Source: a virus. Taken from it: DNA of 27,590 bases. Of the stretch, positions 6,764 to 14,090 are shown piece by piece. Position 1 is the stretch's first letter, and every line of letters begins with the position of its first letter. The stretch spans positions 64,001 through 91,590 of the IMG/VR virus record IMGVR_UViG_3300042902_000064; one strand, written 5' to 3'. The notes under the pieces are model-generated. The model saw nothing but the letters and a program-made list of their open reading frames with translations, searched no databases and was not told the DNA's origin. Both the position numbers and the translations under genes were made by a program.

Positions 6764-7375
6764 TTAGTCCCATAAAGCTTGGAAGTATTTACCAAATAAT
6801 CTAAACCCGTTCGATATTCTATCTTGGTAGGCTTTCCTACCTTCATAATCAGTAACAGGCTTTACATCCCAAACTAGAATAGAATGCCCTGCTTTATTAT
6901 CTACTAACTCTTCTGAGTGCCATTCTCCATGCACAAGATTAAATTGTTCCTCCCAATCATTTGTTAAGCTTTCAAATGCAAAGATCATTTCATTCATGAT
7001 CCAAGTCCAGCGATAATGATAGAACGGGTCTGTTTCATGTGGTCTGTAATCCCAAGAAGGTCTTAAGTAATCAGGTACGTCTTCGAGGTCTACAATAGGA
7101 GAACCGTGCTTTGTTCCTTTTAACTGCTTAAGCATAGGAAGTATGATTGGTGCTAGTGTTTCATCCATTGACCAAGTATCAAAGTAATCAATGCGCACTT
7201 TAACTTTGCGTTTCTTTTTAGATTCTACCCACTCACATAGGTCATTTACTTTAGTATTAGATAAGTATTCTCCTATGTGGTGGCATTGGTCTTCAGACAC
7301 ACCCACTTTTTGCAGTAAGTCTGCCAGCTGGTATGGACCGACCCAGGTTGTATATTTGCCCATATTAACTTTCAT
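6764..7375 (-). CDS. Conserved-looking hypothetical phage protein, 203 aa
   Basis: A soluble protein rich in Trp, Tyr, His and Asp. The central segment (KVKVRIDYFDTWSMDETLAPIILPMLKQLK, about residues 58-87) and the tail GRKAYQDRISNGFRLFGKYFQALWD look familiar to me from hypothetical proteins of large tailed phages. I cannot name the family or a function. The helical segment NEMIFAFESL lies mid-protein. The start at 7375 is supported by AGGGGAATAAT. It lies six bases from the membrane-protein gene, in one operon. Confidence 0.82.
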   Translation of the reverse strand: MKVNMGKYTTWVGPYQLADLLQKVGVSEDQCHHIGEYLSNTKVNDLCEWVESKKKRKVKVRIDYFDTWSMDETLAPIILPMLKQLKGTKHGSPIVDLEDVPDYLRPSWDYRPHETDPFYHYRWTWIMNEMIFAFESLTNDWEEQFNLVHGEWHSEELVDNKAGHSILVWDVKPVTDYEGRKAYQDRISNGFRLFGKYFQALWD

Positions 7376-7376
7376 A

Positions 7377-7649
7377 TTATTCCCCTAACTTCCTTCTTTC
7401 AATAGCGACCATGCGCTGCCCAAAATGCGCAATTTTTTCAGCGTCTCTTAAAGCTGAGTTACCTGGTTTACCATTCCCCTGTCTCTGCCCTGCTTTTCTC
7501 CATATAGCTTTGAAAGCCTCTCCTTCCTGAAAGTTCATTTCTAAGGCTTCGATTACGTCCTCGCACTCACACTGGTAGCTTCCACATCTTTTAGAATCAA
7601 CAATATCTAAAAGCCAGTAGTTATTATCTGTTCCACTTGATTCTGACAC
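7377..7649 (-). CDS. Hypothetical protein, 90 aa, GTG start
   Basis: Begins with GTG at 7649-7647, which shares its first G with the stop TAG of the 40-aa gene. A GGGAGAGAAAG ribosome site supports this start. Four-cysteine spacing in the first 30 residues (RCGSYQCECED) is unusual. The middle is helical (VIEALEMNFQEGEAFKAIWRK) and the C-terminus basic (ERRKLGE). Not recognised. It sits two bases before the 203-aa gene. Confidence 0.75.
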   Translation of the reverse strand: MSESSGTDNNYWLLDIVDSKRCGSYQCECEDVIEALEMNFQEGEAFKAIWRKAGQRQGNGKPGNSALRDAEKIAHFGQRMVAIERRKLGE

Positions 7650-7771
7650 TATCTTTCTCTCCCATTAGTTACGTTATATACAGCAGGTTTATCACACTTT
7701 GCGTTTAATTGTTTTATAGTCTCAAACTGAAGCACCACCAAGACTAGAAGACCTATACATAAATATTTCAT
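7649..7771 (-). CDS. Small single-span membrane or secreted protein, 40 aa
   Basis: ATG at 7771-7769, TAG at 7651-7649, GAGGAAAG ribosome site. The product begins MKYLCIGLLVLVVLQFET, a hydrophobic N-terminus that can act as a signal peptide or membrane anchor, followed by a short polar tail with one cysteine. It is the first gene of the leftward operon behind the promoter at 7794-7822. Below usual length cut-offs but well supported by context. Confidence 0.68.
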   Translation of the reverse strand: MKYLCIGLLVLVVLQFETIKQLNAKCDKPAVYNVTNGRER

Positions 7772-7793
7772 CTACTTTCCTCACTTTTTATAT

Positions 7794-7822
7794 ATTATAC
7801 GTTGATTTGGTTCTGAAATCAA
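7794..7822 (-). promoter_or_regulatory. Sigma70-like promoter (leftward, divergent)
   Basis: Minus strand: TTGATT (7822-7817), a 17-bp spacer, TATAAT (7799-7794). It drives the 7771-5654 operon and is divergent from the rightward promoter at 7956-7984. Confidence 0.87.
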
Positions 7823-7955
7823 GTTTGAAAACTACAAGCCTTGTGTCGAGTAACCTAGAAAATAAAAAATATAATTGACAAATCTTATCCTGGTATGTTA
7901 TTACGCGCGTGCGCGCATTTTATAAAGGAGTAGAAGAGAGATACCTAAAATAGAC
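7823..7955. other. Divergent intergenic control region with alternating Pu/Py tract
   Basis: No gene is seen here. At 7902-7918 every base alternates pyrimidine/purine (TACGCGCGTGCGCGCAT), a GC-rich, near-palindromic tract that stands out in AT-rich DNA. It could adopt left-handed DNA under supercoiling or be an operator. A TTGACA at 7875-7880 has TTATTA 17 bases downstream, a weak candidate for an extra promoter. Confidence 0.6.
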
Positions 7956-7984
7956 TTGATATTGCGCCCTGTTTTTAGTATAAT
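7956..7984 (+). promoter_or_regulatory. Sigma70-like promoter (rightward)
   Basis: TTGATA, a 17-bp spacer, TATAAT followed by AGTTAAATAA. It leads the metallophosphoesterase-thyA-phoH unit, with AAAAAAGGAG ahead of the first ATG. Confidence 0.88.
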
Positions 7985-8016
7985 AGTTAAATAAATGAAT
8001 AAAAAAGGAGAATAAA

Positions 8017-8796
8017 ATGCTTATCCGGTTAATCAGTGATACACATTTAGAGACGGGCAAGCAGATAAATATTCCTAGATTAGAGGAAGATGCTAGTACT
8101 GTTCTAGTTTTAGCAGGCGATATAGGCTATGTAGAGGAAGTACAGGAGTTAGTAGAAGAACTAATACCGCACTTTCTAGCTATAGTATATGTGGCTGGAA
8201 ACCACGAGTATTATGATGTAACATCTGACAAGTTAGAAATAGACAGCATACTTGATAATATGTTTTCAAAATATGAAAGCGCACACTTTTTAAACAACAC
8301 ATCTGTAGTTATAGAGGGCGTAACCTTTATAGGTTCTACACTTTGGTCTAATATTACAGATAAAGTACATCTAATGGGGAGTATAAAACATCAGTTAAAT
8401 GATTTCAGGCTAATAAAGTATTATCCAGAGGATACTGATGATGGTTTCGTTAAAGCATTAGACCCAGAAGAAATGGGCAGATGGAATACAGAAAGTGTAA
8501 AGTATTTAGAGGAGATTATACCTAGGACTAAAGGTGAGATAGTAGTTGTAACACACTTCTCCCCTAGTATTGAGTCTACACATCTGAAGTACTTTGGTAA
8601 TGTGCTAAATCCTTACTTTAATAATAGCTTAGAGCCTTTACTAAACAGTAATAAACTTACATGGCTACATGGGCACACACATAGTTCTTGCAATTATTCA
8701 ATTGGAGAATCTAGAGTTTATTGTAACCCTTGGGGGTACTACGATATATATGTAGAAAACCCCGACTTTGATCCATATTTGAGAATAGAAATTTAA
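8017..8796 (+). CDS. Calcineurin-like metallophosphoesterase, 259 aa
   Basis: Full set of metallophosphoesterase motifs: SDTHLE (Asp8, His10), GDIGY (Asp35), GNHEYY (Asn62-Glu64), a THFSPS histidine segment near residue 180 and HGHTH near 220. The GNHEYY and HGHTHSS variants place it among the larger phage/bacterial phosphoesterases, distinct from the 189-aa protein at 1998-2567. Expected to use two metal ions to cleave a phosphoester; the substrate is unknown. It has a strong ribosome site and overlaps the next gene by one base (TAATG). Confidence 0.93.
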   Translation: MLIRLISDTHLETGKQINIPRLEEDASTVLVLAGDIGYVEEVQELVEELIPHFLAIVYVAGNHEYYDVTSDKLEIDSILDNMFSKYESAHFLNNTSVVIEGVTFIGSTLWSNITDKVHLMGSIKHQLNDFRLIKYYPEDTDDGFVKALDPEEMGRWNTESVKYLEEIIPRTKGEIVVVTHFSPSIESTHLKYFGNVLNPYFNNSLEPLLNSNKLTWLHGHTHSSCNYSIGESRVYCNPWGYYDIYVENPDFDPYLRIEI

Positions 8797-9059
8797 TGAT
8801 AATAGAATACGCTCTAGTAGCTACCGCTTTCGGTGTTTCCAGTTATTTCGGACTGTACAGGAAAGCCAGAAATAAAGCAAAAGAAACATTAAAGTTAGAA
8901 AAGGATACAAAAATAGAATATACAATAACTTTCCTAGTTTGGACAGTATTTACTGGGATAGCAATGCCACTTATGCTTCCTTCATATCTATTCTTACACG
9001 ATACAACACAAGAAAAAGTATACGAAGCAATTTTAGAACATTTAGTAGAGGAGATATAA
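8796..9059 (+). CDS. Small membrane protein, 87 aa
   Basis: An N-terminal hydrophobic segment (residues about 3-20, [18 protein letters not shown]), a basic/charged loop ([15 protein letters not shown]), then a second membrane segment (about 45-68, containing [19 protein letters not shown]) and an acidic tail. Two-span topology is likely. Its 3' end is followed directly by the TTG start of thyA, so the two are translationally coupled. Function unknown. Confidence 0.78.
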   Translation: MIIEYALVATAFGVSSYFGLYRKARNKAKETLKLEKDTKIEYTITFLVWTVFTGIAMPLMLPSYLFLHDTTQEKVYEAILEHLVEEI

Positions 9060-9061
9060 GC

Positions 9062-9967
9062 TTGAAACATTATTTAAACCTAGTAAGGGAGGTATTATAT
9101 GGTGGTGAAGTTAGAGGCGATAGAACAGAGACTGGTACTATTTCTAAGTTTGGCCCACAGGTAGAGTATGACTTAAGAGCAGGCTTCCCTTTAGTAACAA
9201 CTAAAAGAACCTACTGGAAAGGTATAGTTCACGAACTGCTTTGGTTTCTACAAGGCTCAACCAACATCGGATATTTACAGAAGCACGATGTGGGCATTTG
9301 GAATGAATGGGCAGACGAAAAAGGTAACCTAGGTCCTGTGTACGGAAAACAATGGAGAGCATGGGAAGCATTTCACCCACTAGTTCAAGGTCCCGCCACT
9401 AAGGCTACTCTTTTAGAAAAAGGCTTCCCCGCAGCAGAACAAATGCTAGAAGATGATATAGAGTATTGGTCTAGGTTAGATGTAGTAACACAGATAGACC
9501 AGATAGCTGAAGTAATACAAAGAATAAGAGATAATCCAATGGATAGGCGTTTAATAGTAAATGCTTGGAACCCTGCAGATATCCCTAATATGGCTCTTCC
9601 ACCGTGCCACATGATGTTTCAGTTCTACTGTCATGTAGATGGTGGATTAAGCTTAAAAATGTATCAAAGAAGCGCAGATTTATTTCTTGGCGTTCCTTTC
9701 AATATTGCCAGCTACGCTTTACTGCTAGCAATGGTAGCCCAGGTTACGGGGCGACATGCGAAGAAGTTCATTCACACAATGGGAGACGCGCATATCTACA
9801 GTAACCACATCGAACAGGTTAAATTACAACTTAGTAGGGAAGTTAAAAACCTGCCTAAACTAAACTTAAATCCAGCGATAACGGAAATAGATGATTTTAC
9901 CTTTGAAGATATAACATTAGAGGGCTATGACCCGCATCCTGGCATTAAAGGAAAAGTAGCTATTTAA
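9062..9967 (+). CDS. thyA: Thymidylate synthase, ThyA type, 301 aa, TTG start
   Basis: Makes dTMP from dUMP with methylenetetrahydrofolate. Family landmarks: DRTETGT (Arg21), [38 protein letters not shown], the catalytic cysteine in [10 protein letters not shown] (Cys182), and the dUMP-binding YQRSAD/FNIASYA and HIYSNH segments. The open frame extends 41 codons upstream, but alignment with known ThyA N-termini (KQYLELM...) begins at the TTG at 9062. That codon is preceded by GAGGAG about 8-10 bases upstream. Residues about 103-145 are an insertion relative to the 264-aa E. coli enzyme. It works with the reductase at 10753. Confidence 0.96.
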   Translation: MKHYLNLVREVLYGGEVRGDRTETGTISKFGPQVEYDLRAGFPLVTTKRTYWKGIVHELLWFLQGSTNIGYLQKHDVGIWNEWADEKGNLGPVYGKQWRAWEAFHPLVQGPATKATLLEKGFPAAEQMLEDDIEYWSRLDVVTQIDQIAEVIQRIRDNPMDRRLIVNAWNPADIPNMALPPCHMMFQFYCHVDGGLSLKMYQRSADLFLGVPFNIASYALLLAMVAQVTGRHAKKFIHTMGDAHIYSNHIEQVKLQLSREVKNLPKLNLNPAITEIDDFTFEDITLEGYDPHPGIKGKVAI

Positions 9968-10692
9968 TGTCGAGAAGAAGAAAACGCGAAAGACTAGAAG
10001 GGGACTTAGGGGTAGTACACGAAGAGTCTCATTATGCCTATAAAGAGGTTAAGCAGTATAGGGCTATATCAGCTAAAAATGCTGCTCAAAAACACTATCT
10101 CATTAGTATGCAAGAACATGATATAACTTTTGGTGTGGGTCCAGCAGGTACTGGAAAAACCTACCTATGTGGTGCTATGGCAGCACAGGATTTAATGGAT
10201 AAAAAAGTTGAAAAGATTGTAATTACTAGACCTGTTGTAGAGGCGGAGGAAGCGCTTGGCTTTCTTCCAGGAAGTATAGAGGAGAAATTCGCTCCGTACT
10301 TTAGACCTTTCAGAGACGTATTAGATGAAAGACTCGGAAAAAGTCATGTTGATTATTTAATAAAACTTGGTTATATTGAGATAGCCCCTCTAGCCTATAT
10401 GCGTGGAAGAAGCTTTAAAAACTGTTGGGTAGTATTAGATGAAGCACAGAATACTACCCCAAATCAAATGAAACTATTCTTAACCAGACTAGGAGAAGGT
10501 TGTAAAGTAGTAGTTAACGGGGATCTAGGACAGAAGGATATACTTGGACAATCAGGACTAGAGGATGCAGTAAGAACTCTAGAACATCTGACTAAGATAG
10601 GCTTTAGTTACTTTACTAAAGAGGACATTGTTAGAAGCGGTATTGTTCAGGAAATCGTGGAAGCCTATGAAGATGCCGAATCTTTGACTTGA
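9967..10692 (+). CDS. PhoH-like P-loop ATPase, 241 aa
   Basis: Walker A is GPAGTGKT (residues 58-65) and Walker B is WVVLDEAQN (Asp157, Glu158). ITRPVVEAEEALGFLPGS and VVVNGDLGQKD are hallmark PhoH segments. The family has an SF1-helicase-like ATPase core; bacterial relatives include PhoH and the RNA-linked PhoH2. In phages its role is debated (RNA handling or phosphate-stress response). The N-terminus is basic (SRRRKRERLEG). Its start overlaps the thyA stop by one base, so the two are co-translated. Confidence 0.94.
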   Translation: MSRRRKRERLEGDLGVVHEESHYAYKEVKQYRAISAKNAAQKHYLISMQEHDITFGVGPAGTGKTYLCGAMAAQDLMDKKVEKIVITRPVVEAEEALGFLPGSIEEKFAPYFRPFRDVLDERLGKSHVDYLIKLGYIEIAPLAYMRGRSFKNCWVVLDEAQNTTPNQMKLFLTRLGEGCKVVVNGDLGQKDILGQSGLEDAVRTLEHLTKIGFSYFTKEDIVRSGIVQEIVEAYEDAESLT

Positions 10693-10717
10693 TTTGGTAA
10701 GTCAAACAAAGTATAAT
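10689..10717 (+). promoter_or_regulatory. Sigma70-like promoter (rightward)
   Basis: TTGATT, a 17-bp spacer, TATAAT followed by AGTTACTTAA, ahead of the reductase gene. The -35 lies inside an inverted repeat TTGACTT/AAGTCAA (10684-10705), which could be an operator. Confidence 0.88.
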
Positions 10718-10752
10718 AGTTACTTAATTTGATGAAAAAGGAAATAACAATA

Positions 10753-11247
10753 ATGTCAGTAAGTTTAATAGCAGCAGTAGCTTCAAACGGTGTCATCGGC
10801 AATGAGTTAAACGAAATGCCTTGGGAACCAATTTTGGAAGACCTGAAAAACTTTAGAGATATTACTACTGGCAATATTATTGTTATGGGGGCTAGGACAT
10901 TTGAGAGTATCAACTGTATACCCCTCCCTAATAGGGTTAATGTTGTCTTTACACGTAGAATTAAGCCAGAGTATCCACGAAAAGGGGTTGTATATTTCAA
11001 CAATGAGTCGGATTTCTTAAAAGCGTATGATGTAGTTAAAGATGATATTTTCATTATTGGTGGATCTAACATTTTCAAAATGTTTATGCCTATAGCAGAC
11101 AGTATGTACCTTACTGAAATAAAGAAAGCGTACATTGGAAACATTAAATTTCCTACTATCAACAAGAAAGAGTGGAATAAAGAAGTACTTGCTACAAGTA
11201 AGCAAGGCGATATTGAGTTTGACTTTACAGAATATACACGGGGGTAA
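10753..11247 (+). CDS. Dihydrofolate reductase, 164 aa
   Basis: Regenerates tetrahydrofolate with NADPH, which the phage thymidylate synthase needs. Visible family landmarks: SLIAAVASNGVIGN at the start, MPW followed by the catalytic acid (Asp30), VMGARTFESI, LPNRVNVVFTR, and the IIGGSNIF dinucleotide-binding stretch. I start at the ATG at 10753 because AAAAAGGAAAT precedes it and alignment begins at MSVSLIAAVA. Earlier in-frame starts (10729, 10732) would overlap the ribosome site. It has its own promoter at 10689-10717. Confidence 0.92.
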   Translation: MSVSLIAAVASNGVIGNELNEMPWEPILEDLKNFRDITTGNIIVMGARTFESINCIPLPNRVNVVFTRRIKPEYPRKGVVYFNNESDFLKAYDVVKDDIFIIGGSNIFKMFMPIADSMYLTEIKKAYIGNIKFPTINKKEWNKEVLATSKQGDIEFDFTEYTRG

Positions 11248-11249
11248 TT

Positions 11250-11495
11250 ATGATTGAGCAATTTGAGTACACAAAAGAAACTGGTGACGTCAGCCAACGT
11301 ACTGTTATTATACTGAATAAACCCTCAGATAAAATACTAGCCTTAGATGTGACTGAGTTCAGCACAGCAGAGCGTGAGTACTACAATGAAGCTGTTGAAG
11401 ATGCTCAGGAAATTTTCAGAGAAACAATTAAAAACCTAGGGCTAGGCAGTCAATACCGATATTTCAAAAAAGCAGGGATTACTACATATGAATAG
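11250..11495 (+). CDS. Hypothetical protein, 81 aa
   Basis: Starts two bases after the reductase stop, with GGGG just inside that gene. The N-terminal half looks beta-rich (SQRTVIILNKPSDKILALDVT), and the second half is an acidic helix (AEREYYNEAVEDAQEIFRETI) with a basic tail. It overlaps the next gene by eight bases. The strand-strand-helix pattern suggests a compact domain, but I recognise no family. Confidence 0.75.
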   Translation: MIEQFEYTKETGDVSQRTVIILNKPSDKILALDVTEFSTAEREYYNEAVEDAQEIFRETIKNLGLGSQYRYFKKAGITTYE

Positions 11496-11811
11496 TGAGC
11501 TTACATTGAGAGTAATGGAGTTAAAAACCGAGGACTGTTTAGTAGTTAGTGACTCTAAAGGTACTAGAAACGTACAGCAAGGGGACGAGCTGTTTGTAGA
11601 CGATGAAATAATCTCTGGAAGTATAGAACTAGAAGTAATCGGGCAGTTTACAGATGGTACAGTCTGGGTAGAAGAAATAGAACTTACAGAGAATGACGAA
11701 GTACTAGTCGCTCTCTACTCATACGGCATAAAAGTGCCGAAGGTGTTATTAGATGGATTATTTAGCGGCAATATATATAGTTCTAACGCTACTTCAGGCG
11801 ATAGTGAGTAA
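11488..11811 (+). CDS. Hypothetical acidic protein, 107 aa
   Basis: Acidic (about a quarter Asp/Glu) with alternating hydrophobic residues through residues 5-80 (LRVMELKTEDCLVVSDS, GSIELEVIGQFTDGTVWVEEIEL), which suggests a beta-barrel. The C-terminus (residues 90-107) is Ser/Asn/Gly-rich and probably disordered. The start lies inside the previous gene. It is the last gene before an AT-rich hairpin and the tRNA island promoter. Not recognised. Confidence 0.75.
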   Translation: MNSELTLRVMELKTEDCLVVSDSKGTRNVQQGDELFVDDEIISGSIELEVIGQFTDGTVWVEEIELTENDEVLVALYSYGIKVPKVLLDGLFSGNIYSSNATSGDSE

Positions 11812-11864
11812 CTGGTGTTTTTATGCTTTTGAGGCGCTTAGGTTTATTAACTTTATGAAGCACT

Positions 11865-11892
11865 TTCATATTCTATAAATTTATAGTATGAA
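11865..11892. repeat. AT-rich inverted repeat / hairpin
   Basis: TTCATA and TATGAA flank the self-complementary CTATAAATTTATAG, giving a 13-bp hairpin-forming repeat with a two-base bulge. There is no T run downstream on the plus strand, so it is not a clear terminator. It separates the metabolic operon from the tRNA-island promoter ten bases further on and could be a binding site. Confidence 0.55.
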
Positions 11893-11901
11893 AAAATAAA
11901 C

Positions 11902-11930
11902 TTGAATAAGCGGAGCTTAAGTAGTATAAT
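11902..11930 (+). promoter_or_regulatory. Sigma70-like promoter for tRNA-Ser and the island
   Basis: TTGAAT, a 17-bp spacer, TATAAT followed by AGTTAAATAA. The expected RNA start is only a few bases before tRNA-Ser (11944). Confidence 0.88.
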
Positions 11931-11943
11931 AGTTAAATAAATT

Positions 11944-12033
11944 GGAAAGTTAATCAGTAAGGTTACTGACATTGATTGCTAATCAAATGGCACTATAAAA
12001 TAGTGTGGGAATCGTTTTCTCAGCTTTCCGCCA
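11944..12033 (+). tRNA. tRNA-Ser(GCT)
   Basis: Acceptor GGAAAGT pairs with GCTTTCC, then G73 and an encoded CCA. The anticodon loop TTGCTAA gives GCT (reads AGC/AGU). A long variable arm (CACTAT/ATAGTG) and G73 both fit serine. First RNA of the island, directly behind the 11902-11930 promoter. Confidence 0.93.
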
Positions 12034-12086
12034 CAAATAGATATTAGTATGCTAGCATCCTAAAGGGTATAAAGAGGAAGAAAACA

Positions 12087-12701
12087 ATGTATTATATAAT
12101 ATATGTTACTACTAATACAGTAAATGATATGTACTATGTAGGGATGCATAAAACTAAAAATTTAGCAGACGGATACTTAGGCTCAGGTAAAAACCTTTTA
12201 AAGGCTGTGGAAAAGTTCGGTAAAGATAAATTTATAGTAGAAATATTAGACTATGCAGAAAATTACTCAGATTTAAAAATGCTAGAGGCTAAGTATGTAA
12301 CCGAAGAGGTTTTAAAAGACCCTATGAACTATAATATGGTTTTAGGTGGGCAGTCTACGGGTTGGACATACATAAACAGCAATCAAGGCAGCATAGTAAA
12401 CCCTAGAAATACAGGAATCAAAAAAACAGAGGATTCTAAAAATAGAGCATCTATTGCTTTAAGAAAGACATGGGAAGAAAGAGGGCATCCGTGGCAGGAC
12501 AGAAAACATACTGCCAAAACCAAAGAAAAACTAGTTGCTACTTTAAGTAAAATTAAACACCAACAAGGCGAGAAAAATTCCCAGTATGGAACTTGCTGGA
12601 TATATAATTTAGAATTAAAGAAAAATAAGAAAATACCTAAAGAAATGCTAGAGGATTATATATCTGATGGGTGGCTTAAAGGTCGAAAAATGAAACTATA
12701 G
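12087..12701 (+). CDS. GIY-YIG homing endonuclease, 204 aa
   Basis: The N-terminal domain shows the GIY-YIG fold: YYIIYVTT (residues 2-9), MYYVGMH (15-21), YLGSGKNLLKAVEKFGKDKF (30-49), and Glu67 in MLEAKYV as the likely metal ligand. The region after about residue 110 is basic with NUMOD-like DNA-contact character (NRASIALRKTWEERGHPW, KTKEKLVATLSK). It resembles Seg-type free-standing homing enzymes of phages, which spread by cutting related genomes. It sits between tRNA-Ser and tRNA-Tyr, a common site for such insertions. The ribosome site AGAGGAAG is good. Confidence 0.9.
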   Translation: MYYIIYVTTNTVNDMYYVGMHKTKNLADGYLGSGKNLLKAVEKFGKDKFIVEILDYAENYSDLKMLEAKYVTEEVLKDPMNYNMVLGGQSTGWTYINSNQGSIVNPRNTGIKKTEDSKNRASIALRKTWEERGHPWQDRKHTAKTKEKLVATLSKIKHQQGEKNSQYGTCWIYNLELKKNKKIPKEMLEDYISDGWLKGRKMKL

Positions 12702-12711
12702 GAGAATAAAT

Positions 12712-12759
12712 ATGAAAGAACGATATCAAAGCTATTCCTTAAAGAGAATAGTAACTTAA
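12712..12759 (+). CDS. Possible 15-residue peptide gene
   Basis: ATG at 12712 with an excellent GGAGAATAAAT ribosome site, encoding MKERYQSYSLKRIVT and ending one base before tRNA-Tyr. The ribosome site looks functional, but the product is tiny. It may be the head of a gene truncated when the tRNA region was inserted. Low certainty that the peptide matters. Confidence 0.3.
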   Translation: MKERYQSYSLKRIVT

Positions 12760-12760
12760 A

Positions 12761-12854
12761 GGATGTGAGCTCGATACTGGTTTAAGCGGGGGCGGTCTGT
12801 AAAACCGTACAGGTGCTAGACACCGTGGTGGTTCAATTCCACCCATATCCACCA
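12761..12854 (+). tRNA. tRNA-Tyr(GTA)
   Basis: Acceptor GGATGTG pairs with CATATCC, A73, encoded CCA. Anticodon stem GCGGT/ACCGT with loop CTGTAAA gives GTA. A long variable arm and T-stem GGTGG/CCACC are present, as expected for bacterial-type tRNA-Tyr. Confidence 0.94.
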
Positions 12855-12869
12855 AGTTGAAAACTGAAG

Positions 12870-13038
12870 TATATATAAAGCGTGGGCTTCTCAGAGCCGT
12901 TGACATAGAAGCATCTAGCCCTACACTCATTCGCCTGATGATACCTGAAATGGTTGAAACAACAAAACATCGTTGTAGCGTGGAGTCTCCCAAGTAGGGG
13001 AATAACTGGAGACCTAGACGGCTCACTCTTTATATATA
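12870..13038 (+). ncRNA. Structured ncRNA element between tRNA-Tyr and tRNA-His
   Basis: Closed by a perfect 11-bp helix (TATATATAAAG at 12870-12880 with CTTTATATATA at 13028-13038). Inside lies a 7-bp helix (GAGCCGT at 12894-12900 with ACGGCTC at 13018-13024). Internal hairpins include CAAC/GTTG and GTCTCC/GGAGAC. There is no good gene on either strand. It is 15 bases after one tRNA and 5 before the next, so it would be cut out with them. Family and function unknown. Confidence 0.6.
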
Positions 13039-13043
13039 TTTAT

Positions 13044-13113
13044 GTGGCGTATTGCTGTGCAGACATTGGGTTGTGATCCCATATGAAGAGGTTAGATTCC
13101 TCGCGTCACCCCA
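13044..13113 (+). tRNA. tRNA-His(GTG), atypical
   Basis: Acceptor GTGGCGT pairs with GCGTCAC, C73, encoded CCA. Anticodon loop TTGTGAT gives GTG. It is only 70 bases long because the D-arm is about four to five bases shorter than usual. The base before position 1 is T, not the G(-1) normally encoded for tRNA-His. C73 supports the histidine call. Confidence 0.82.
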
Positions 13114-13116
13114 AAT

Positions 13117-13190
13117 GTGTTCGAGTCTGAGTTGACTAGTAGCGAGCGGTGTAAGGCAGTGCGTAGCTGTAGCTACACCCACTTGAGCAT
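13117..13190 (+). ncRNA. Structured spacer RNA between tRNA-His and tRNA-Ser
   Basis: TGTTCGAGT near the 5' end pairs over nine positions (two G-U) with ACTTGAGCA near the 3' end. Inside are GTAGC/GCTAC around TGTA, and GGTGT/ACACC. It has no coding capacity. It could be a small stable RNA or a processing scaffold. Weaker than the neighbouring element at 12870-13038. Confidence 0.45.
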
Positions 13191-13200
13191 AACATATATA

Positions 13201-13293
13201 GGAAGTCCCATCCGAGGGCTGGCGACGGATGCGGTCTTGAAAACCGTTAGGGTATAAATTCCCGTTAGAGTTCGATCCTCTAGGCTTCCGCCA
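13201..13293 (+). tRNA. tRNA-Ser(TGA)
   Basis: Acceptor GGAAGTC pairs with GGCTTCC, G73, encoded CCA. Anticodon stem GCGGT/ACCGT with loop CTTGAAA gives TGA (reads UCN). A long variable arm (AGGG/CCC) and T-stem TAGAG/CTCTA are clear. Confidence 0.95.
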
Positions 13294-13363
13294 ATTAAAA
13301 AGACCTCTCACACCACGCAATTAGAGCGGAAATGTCAAGTCTATAAACACTAAAGGTAATCAA

Positions 13364-13561
13364 ATGAGTATAGCAGATTGGAACGAAGGATATATTATAG
13401 AAGCCTTAGACAGACTACACATTATATCCAGCAACTTAGATGAATACCTCAAAGATCATCCTGCAATAGTAAAAGCAGAGCAGCGTAAAAACATAAAGAA
13501 AGCACTTAAACTGCTAATGAAAGCCTACCAAGCGGTAGGGAGCTTGGATCAGGAGCAATAA
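13364..13561 (+). CDS. Hypothetical helical protein, 65 aa
   Basis: All-helical pattern with a basic second half (AIVKAEQRKNIKKALKLLMKAYQAVG), no membrane segment and no known motif. TAAAGGTAAT precedes the ATG. The stop is immediately followed by the ATG of the next gene, whose ribosome site (AGGAG) lies in the last codons of this one. The two are therefore translated together, suggesting a shared process. Not recognised. Confidence 0.75.
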   Translation: MSIADWNEGYIIEALDRLHIISSNLDEYLKDHPAIVKAEQRKNIKKALKLLMKAYQAVGSLDQEQ

Positions 13562-14089
13562 ATGAGTATAGTAAATACACTAGAAGATTCAAGAAATGCA
13601 GAACAGCTTAGGTTTCTAAAGAATTCTATGCAAGATGTTGAATTATCTTCCGCTGAAAAGCTAGATATGTTAAACGCTCTTATTAACTCTAGTATAGAAA
13701 TATATGGTGTGGTGGACATAGAGCAGTCTAGAGACTTAACAGCTGTACTAGCCAGCGGTAGGGGCTCAGAAGAAGAAATACTATTGGCTAAATATGTAGC
13801 AGCTCTTGGGATAGGTTTGAAAGACGAGGACTTCTCTATTATAGAAGGCACAGCGGCTGATGATAATACTAAAAAAGTGGTAGCTTTGTTATGGAGAAAC
13901 ACAGTTTTAGAGTATAAAACTAATAGTAGAGTACACGAAAGCAATAGTAATATAAAGCCCAGTAAAGAATATAAAGGTAAGGAAATGAGAAGGGTTAATC
14001 CTCACTGGGATAGAACCTTTGCATTGCCCGACCAAGCAAGTCAGCGAGCACTAGATGCTATCGCGGCTCATAAGAAAGTAAAAATATAA
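13562..14089 (+). CDS. Degenerate transglutaminase-like cysteine peptidase paralogue, 175 aa
   Basis: By eye this protein aligns with the active-looking enzyme at 14364-14846. LASGRGSEEEILLAKYVAAL and its continuation GIGLKDEDFSIIE (residues about 64-95) match LARGCGDCEDFAIAKYTLAL and KVGIKPEDLMLVY. The catalytic cysteine (GDC) is replaced: GCGDCED becomes GRGSEEE, with Glu70 where Cys63 would be. No clear histidine follows in the matching place. It is probably a non-catalytic duplicate, perhaps a regulator or inhibitor. The C-terminal third is basic and unique. It ends one base before tRNA-Asn. Confidence 0.72.
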   Translation: MSIVNTLEDSRNAEQLRFLKNSMQDVELSSAEKLDMLNALINSSIEIYGVVDIEQSRDLTAVLASGRGSEEEILLAKYVAALGIGLKDEDFSIIEGTAADDNTKKVVALLWRNTVLEYKTNSRVHESNSNIKPSKEYKGKEMRRVNPHWDRTFALPDQASQRALDAIAAHKKVKI

Positions 14090-14090
14090 T

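Noticed and set aside
8939-9061. Upstream ATG extension of thymidylate synthase by 41 residues
   Set aside because: The extra residues lie in another frame across the membrane-protein gene, have no family match, and the TTG at 9062 has the ribosome site and aligns with known N-termini.
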